A stretch of DNA of 64,000 bases, taken from NCBI RefSeq assembly GCF_024713945.1, contig NC_134683.1:1726501-1790500 (forward strand), written 5' to 3'. Origin of the DNA: Dermatophagoides farinae (Eukaryota; Arthropoda; Arachnida; Sarcoptiformes; Pyroglyphidae). This document shows positions 58,901 through 64,000 of this stretch, one piece after another; the first letter of the stretch is position 1, and every line of letters starts with the position of its first letter. The notes beneath the pieces are model-generated. The model searched no databases, was not told the origin of the DNA, and saw nothing but the letters and a program-made list of their open reading frames with translations. Both the position numbers and the translations under genes were made by a program.

Positions 58901-61067
58901 TAATTTTTTGTTTTTGTTTTTATTCCACCAGAATAATTAATCAAAATCAATCGGATATAAAGATAAAATCTCAAAAAAGATTTATTGCAATTTTTTTCAA
59001 TTTGTTAAGCGATTTTGTTTCATCACATATATTCATTACATTCAGTCATATATGAACAACATTATTGTTGTCATCGTTGTTGTTCATAATTACTGAATGA
59101 ATCTCATTCATAAATGAAAGAAATTGACCGCCAAAAAAAAAAAAAAGAATACAAATCATCATTTGTATTATACAAATTATTATTGTCTTCTATCCATTTC
59201 AACGGCTATCGATTGCTACTGAGCAATTATGAATTATTTTTTTTTTCCACCAAATGATTATGGGGACAATTTTTTGTGAATTGAATGAATGAATGAATGG
59301 CCAATTGTGAAACATTTGCATACACGTGCAAAACACGTTCATGCTTTTTCTTGCAAAAAAAATTCAATAGAAATTCAAATGAAAAAAAAATACAAATCTC
59401 CTTTTTTTTCTTTGACATTGTTGAAAATGAATTTTTTTTTGTTATTGTGTGTCGAATACAAGAAAAATTCAATTTTCATGAAACAAAAAGAAAAGAATGA
59501 AATTCAATTGAAATTTTATTTTAATTAAAAAAAAAATTTTGTTTTTGCTGATGTTGTTTCCAGTCATTGAAATATTGAGGGTAGTGTATATAGTCGGAAA
59601 TCAACAATGATGATGATGGCCACCGGCCACCAAACGACTACAATGTGAATGTAACGATAATTTGAGGAAAATTTGTGCACAAAAAAAACGACTTCAAATG
59701 AAAAAATAATTTATTAAGCAACTGAAGAACAAAAAAAAATCACGAAATTCGACATTCAAAGACAACAAACGGATTGGATAAAGAATCAAAATGACCAACA
59801 ACTATAGTTACGAAAACAAAAAAAAAAAAAACAACTTGGACATGCTGAGATGATTATGACGACAACGACGACGAAATGAGGATGATCATTATGAGCAAAT
59901 TGAAACTTTTTTTTTTGCTGGGTGCGTAAAATTGAATTCAAGTTTTTTTTCTTTCATTTTCTTTGCCAATATTATATTTTGTTATGTTTCTAAACCGAAA
60001 TCCTGACAGACGACAAACATCATCATCATCATCACATGCCTCGCGTTATTTGACATCTTTTACATCCACAAACACTACGACGACGACGACGACGCCGATG
60101 TCCAGAAAAGAGGATTTTTGTTTAAAGAAAAAAAACATACAAGACCAACCAGCCAATTGAAATGCCAATCATCATTTATATATAAAGGTTTGTGTTGCAT
60201 CTATAATAAATTGTGCATTCAGAATTTTACAGAAAATTTTATGAATTTAAATCAAAAATTGTTTTTGTGTGTGTGTGTGTGTAGGAGTATGATTTAACTT
60301 ATTCGAATTTCATGATGATAATGGCGATGTCCTAATGTGCATATATTCGTATCGATTTGATAAAAATAAAAAAAAACTTCAAATTCCGGCCATAATGGTA
60401 ATGATGATAAAAATATAACTCTGAGTGTGTGTGTGTGTGTCTTTTCTCTCATCATCATCATCATCATCATCGTATGACATCATCAAAGCCATTTAAAATA
60501 CAAAAAAAAAAAAATTTTTTGCTAATGTTATCATTTTTTACGCTTGTATACATGATCATCCTGCTTCATCATATTTTGGTGAAATTTCCCTTTGTCTCAT
60601 CATTACATTATTCACATTATTCATTCGACCACAATAGAGATTTGCTGTTTTTTTTTTGCAACAACAAGAATTTTGCCAAAAAAAAATCATGCCAATCAAT
60701 CGAATATTAGACAACGATGATAAAATCAAAAAAAAAAAATTTTTCAATTGTTAATAATTTGTGTTTTTTAGTTTGAAAACATGAGTGTTTCTGTTTCTGT
60801 TTTTTTTTTGATTATTAATGATTTGTTTTATACTTATTCATTCACCACACCATAATCATCGAACATTATTATGATGACGATGATTATATTCATTCATTCA
60901 TTCATCGATATTTAATGTCATTAAAATTTCAAATTCACATACCCCTACACACACGCACACACACATTAGCGCATAAATTGATTGAACAATTTTATTATTT
61001 CATTCAATCGATAAATTTGAATTGAATCAACAAGTTTTTTTTATTTTTATTTTTCTTTATTCATTAC
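55924..61067. other. Spacer with no firm gene
   Basis: About 5 kb of AT-rich sequence with GAT runs (57724-57741, 58450-58470), TTG/CAA runs, TGAT runs near 58190-58213, AATG runs and a TG run near 60270. A 64-residue frame at 56052-56246 is listed separately. Frames at 57709-57891, 59227-59528, 59963-60160 and 60429-60747 are short and without domain features. Confidence 0.55.
56052..56246 (+). CDS. Doubtful small basic, Q-rich protein
   Basis: 64 residues: a basic start (M-K-T-K-Q-K-F-R-S-V-H-S-K-V-H-K), a polyQ run, then N-rich sequence ending L-P-G-R-L-L-T-Y-P-K. It is divergent from the gene at 55923 with 128 bp between starts, so a shared promoter is possible. It may equally be a first exon or chance frame; no domain is recognised. 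Confidence 0.2.
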   Translation: MKTKQKFRSVHSKVHKMRTPNQQQQQQQRQQNTITRPNNHNLKLDNSILSIDGNLPGRLLTYPK

Positions 61068-61276
61068 TTATTCAATTTTGTTGTTTTGCTGTTGGTGCTG
61101 TAGCAGTATAGCTGTTGTTGTCTTCGAGGTCGTTCGCCGCTACAAAACGTCAAAAATACATTTACACTGGGAAAAAAAAACATTTTTTTTTCTAAAAAAA
61201 AAAATACCTCAATAACATCATCAGTGGCTACCCAATCATCATTAAAAACCATCCTGACCATTTTGTTCAAATTCAT
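61068..61276 (-). CDS. Doubtful two-exon small protein
   Basis: Exon 61276-61208 (M-N-L-N-K-M-V-R-M-V-F-N-D-D-W-V-A-T-D-D-V-I-E) ends at a GTATTT donor. A TTTTGTAG acceptor leads to exon 61139-61068, which reads R-R-T-T-S-K-T-T-T-A-I-L-L and stops, for 46 residues in total in phase 0. The first exon has a non-repetitive, balanced composition that stands out from the surrounding low-complexity DNA. Without splicing a 70-residue frame results. Not recognised; it could also be one exon of a larger gene. Confidence 0.25.
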
Positions 61277-61922
61277 TCGTGTTCATTTTTTTTTAAAAAT
61301 AAACATTCAGACGTGCTTTCTTCATTCATTCGAGTGATTTTTTTTTCGTCACTATATTAATTCACAAATGACTGATAATTAAAAACCTCTCTCTCTCACT
61401 CTCACTGATCAATTATTATTATTTAACTGAAATATTTATGTTTTTCTTGTTTTTTTTTCAACATCTCCCACAGAAAAGGTATGGTTGTTTTGTTTTTGTT
61501 TCTTTTTTTTTAAAGAAAAATATTTAACTTTGATGATATGATGATCATCTGTTGATTGTATAATTAATGTAATTTTTTTTTTGTTTCATTGCCACAGGTT
61601 TCATAGCCACATTTTATTTTCAATGAAAATTTTTAAAACCTGCGCTTTTCTCTTGTTGTTGTTGGTGTCCATACAAACAATTTTTTCATACAAAATTCGA
61701 TGACAAGGTATCGATTACGTTTTAAAATTCAAATTCTAATATATTGATTTGAATGTTTTTTTCTATGCGCATTTTTTTTTACCAGAATCAGGAAGCCAAA
61801 ATTCTTAATCATCATGTAAAATAATTTGCGATTAATTTGGAGAAAAAAAAAGTACGAAATAAGTCTCCATTCACAGATTTTTATTATTGCTGCCGATAAA
61901 ATTTATTTATATCATAATCATA
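61277..61922. other. Upstream region of the chitin-binding gene
   Basis: AT-rich with a CT run near 61387-61400. The frame of the next gene is open back to 61887 but only with TTG, so this part is treated as leader. An acceptor-like TTCACAG at 61870-61876 allows an upstream non-coding exon. Confidence 0.5.
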
Positions 61923-64000
61923 ATGACAACCATAATATTATACATCCTTTCAACATTTATAATTGTGTTTGATTGTATATTACAGTCACAGTCACAGTCA
62001 CAACAACAACAACATCAACAACGTCCAACAGGTTTCTTTCTACATCATGAACATCAAACACCTAGATTTTCATATTCCTATACAATCAATCACTTAAAGA
62101 AATTGAAAAATAATGATAGGTCATCATTGAATAATGATTTGATAAGCCAGCCATCATCACAGTCATTATCGACACGAATAAATCACCGCACATCATCCAT
62201 CATCAATAATCATCATCGACAACATTTTGGATCTCAAATTAACCAACGTCTTTATCCATATCTGGAGAAACCATTTCAACGTTTGTGTTTACAACAATCA
62301 AAATTTCATCGTGGATTCTATGTTGGACGATCTAATGATGGTAAACATTGTTACTATGTTTGTCCGGATAATCCACAAAAAATACCGATCGGTCAGGTTA
62401 ATTATTTTTGTTGCCGTTCAGGATTTGGTTTTGATTTTCAAACCAAAGTCTGTATTAAAACACAATCATTAAATCCTTTACGTCCATCATGGCCTACACA
62501 ATCAAATGTACAAAAAAATAATAATCATCGCTGGCCTTCTCAACCAAAAAAATGGTCAAATCCTTGGAATAAGAATAGAACTCCTTCAACAAAACCGAAA
62601 TGTATCGATGGTGAAACCAAACCTCATCCATTTGATTGCCAACGATATTATCGTTGTTTGTTCAATCATAAATTTGTCGAAATGAAATGTCCATTTGAAT
62701 TCGGTTGGAATCCAATGCACAAAATATGCGATCCAACCTATAGACAACAATGTCGACGACCAATATTGAAAGCGAAACCACCGATGACAAAAAATGATAA
62801 TTATCCAGTGATAAAATCAAAATGGCCATCAAAATCCATTGTAAATCGATTTTGGACAAAATTCAATGAAAGGGTATGTATGAATTTTTTTTCAAATTCT
62901 TGTTGTTACTAAAAAAACGATCGATTATCGATTCAAACAATGTAGCCACAATTACCACCGCTTAAGCCATCGATAAAAAATGTTGGAAAAAAACGACAAA
63001 ATCATCGACCGTCTACATCGGATGACATCGATCAAAATTCAATTGAACCACAACAACAACAACAACAACTCGACGATGAAGATGATGACGAAGAACGTCA
63101 ACGCAATAATGTTCCATGTCCTATGAATCGATGGCAACGTAAATTTTTCCTTCAACATTATGGTCGTGATTGTATTTCTAATGATAATGATAATAGCATC
63201 AATGATGGTGGCAATACTTTGTCGGTGGCAACTAAAACTATTTCATCGATAAATAATTCAACAATCAATAATTCACAACCACCTTTTAGACGGCGTCGGC
63301 CATTGTTTGGTACAAAAACACGTCCAGACGACGATAATAATGGAAGAAAAACAACAAAACGAAAATTCTGGCAACGAAGACGCCCAAAATCTACTACAAC
63401 AACAACAACTACTACCACCACTACAACCACAACAACGACGACGACGACAACCACACCTCCCTCTATCAAAGAGACAAAACCAATCAATTTTCCTGACACT
63501 TATTCACCGGGATTGATTCCGGAATTAACTATTAATCCATCCATCACTAGTTCGACAACTGAATCTATTGAAATAATGACGCAACCATCGACTATGTCTA
63601 CGGAAATTGAACGAGAAACATCGATCACAACCACTACTGAAACTCCCATGACAACCGTATCGGAAACAGAAGAACTTAGTACATTACCAACAACAACTGA
63701 AACAAACGAACAATCGAGCATGGATTTAACGACGACCTTGCCTTTGGAAACATTTGAAACAACAACGAAATCTAATGATATTGGAGAAGAATCATTATCA
63801 CCCACAACACTTACAACAATGACTCCAGAAAATCTTATGACACATACCGATAGTATTGAAAGAGAAGACGATACAACATCGACGACTACAGGATCAACAA
63901 CGACTGAAATGACAACAATAGAAACAACCACTATCGAAATTCGTGAACCATTAATATTCGAAGAGAATGCCCATTGCTATGAACCGACAGCTCGTTATAA
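61923..64000 (+). CDS. Secreted chitin-binding (peritrophin-A/CBM14) protein with mucin-like region, 3' end outside window
   Basis: Exons 61923-62873 and 62946 to at least 64000 join in phase 0 (donor GTATGT, acceptor AATGTAG); the second exon stays open to the window edge. A signal peptide follows the ATG at 61923 (M-T-T-I-I-L-Y-I-L-S-T-F). Two cysteine modules are seen: one from about C119 (R-L-C-L-Q-Q ... H-C-Y-Y-V-C ... Y-F-C-C ... K-V-C-I), and a clear six-cysteine CBM14 (K-C-I-D-G-E-T ... F-D-C-Q-R-Y-Y-R-C ... M-K-C-P ... K-I-C-D ... Q-Q-C). The latter is the peritrophin-A pattern that binds chitin. Exon 2 has Q- and D/E-rich stretches, then a long T/S/E/P-rich region typical of O-glycosylated mucin linkers, ending near H-C-Y-E-P where another Cys module may start. 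Likely cuticle or gut-lining matrix. Confidence 0.85.
62874..62945 (+). other. Intron of the chitin-binding gene (72 bp)
   Basis: The GTATGT donor and ACAATGTAG acceptor flank it. Read-through would end the protein after about a dozen residues (stop near 62910); splicing keeps a frame of at least 1055 bp open. Confidence 0.8.

Overview
The window is nuclear DNA of a small-genome arthropod, most likely an astigmatid (dust- or scab-type) mite. The evidence is very AT-rich DNA, spacers crowded with short ATC/GAT, CA/TG and poly-A/T tracts, short introns (about 50-75 bp, with a few longer), clear animal genes (JNK, GILT, an MRP-type ABC transporter, chitin-binding proteins) and a cytosolic, intronless UDP-glycosyltransferase of the type known from mites. 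The species is not determined. There are no bacterial operons, rRNA genes, CRISPR arrays or recognisable tRNAs.

Layout. 1-5.7 kb is low-complexity spacer. 5.7-8.0 kb (+) holds a two-exon C2H2 zinc-finger protein rich in homopeptides. 8.3-9.7 kb (-) holds a UGT. 11.3-12.9 kb (+) holds a three-exon JNK kinase. 15.4-30.2 kb (+) is the main feature: eight intact, intronless, head-to-tail genes for multi-spanning membrane proteins of about 440-450 residues. They look like divergent gustatory-receptor-type chemoreceptors, in three subgroups (A: one gene; B: five; C: two). The spacers carry a Ty3/gypsy integrase fragment and a LINE reverse-transcriptase fragment, both dead, and one gene pair shows a gene-conversion tract of about 310 bp.

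30.2-40.1 kb is a 10-kb stretch with no supported gene. 40.1-42.4 kb (+) is a four-exon GILT thiol reductase with a CPDS active site. 43.7-44.3 kb (+) is a small secreted precursor with one RFGKR amidation/cleavage site, possibly a neuropeptide gene. 44.9-49.5 kb (-) is a nine-exon ABCC/MRP4-like exporter that can be joined in frame into 1301 residues.

50.8-52.6 kb holds degenerate coding sequence: a BEL/Pao pol tail flanked by a 70-bp tandem duplication, and a possible NAD-kinase-like fragment. 52.8-54.8 kb (-) is an unrecognised 650-residue protein; 55.5-55.9 kb (-) is a small charged nuclear-type protein. 56-61 kb is mostly spacer, with two weak small-gene candidates. From 61.9 kb to the right edge (+) runs a secreted chitin-binding/mucin-like protein cut by the window.

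The genes do not form one pathway. Several fit interaction with the environment: chemoreception (array), conjugation and export of foreign compounds (UGT, ABCC), lysosomal or immune redox chemistry (GILT), and cuticle or gut-lining matrix (chitin-binding protein). The least described content is the receptor array, whose C-terminal signature differs from the usual gustatory-receptor TYhhhhhQF motif. Exon joins were made by hand from GT/AG sites and reading phase, without transcript evidence.
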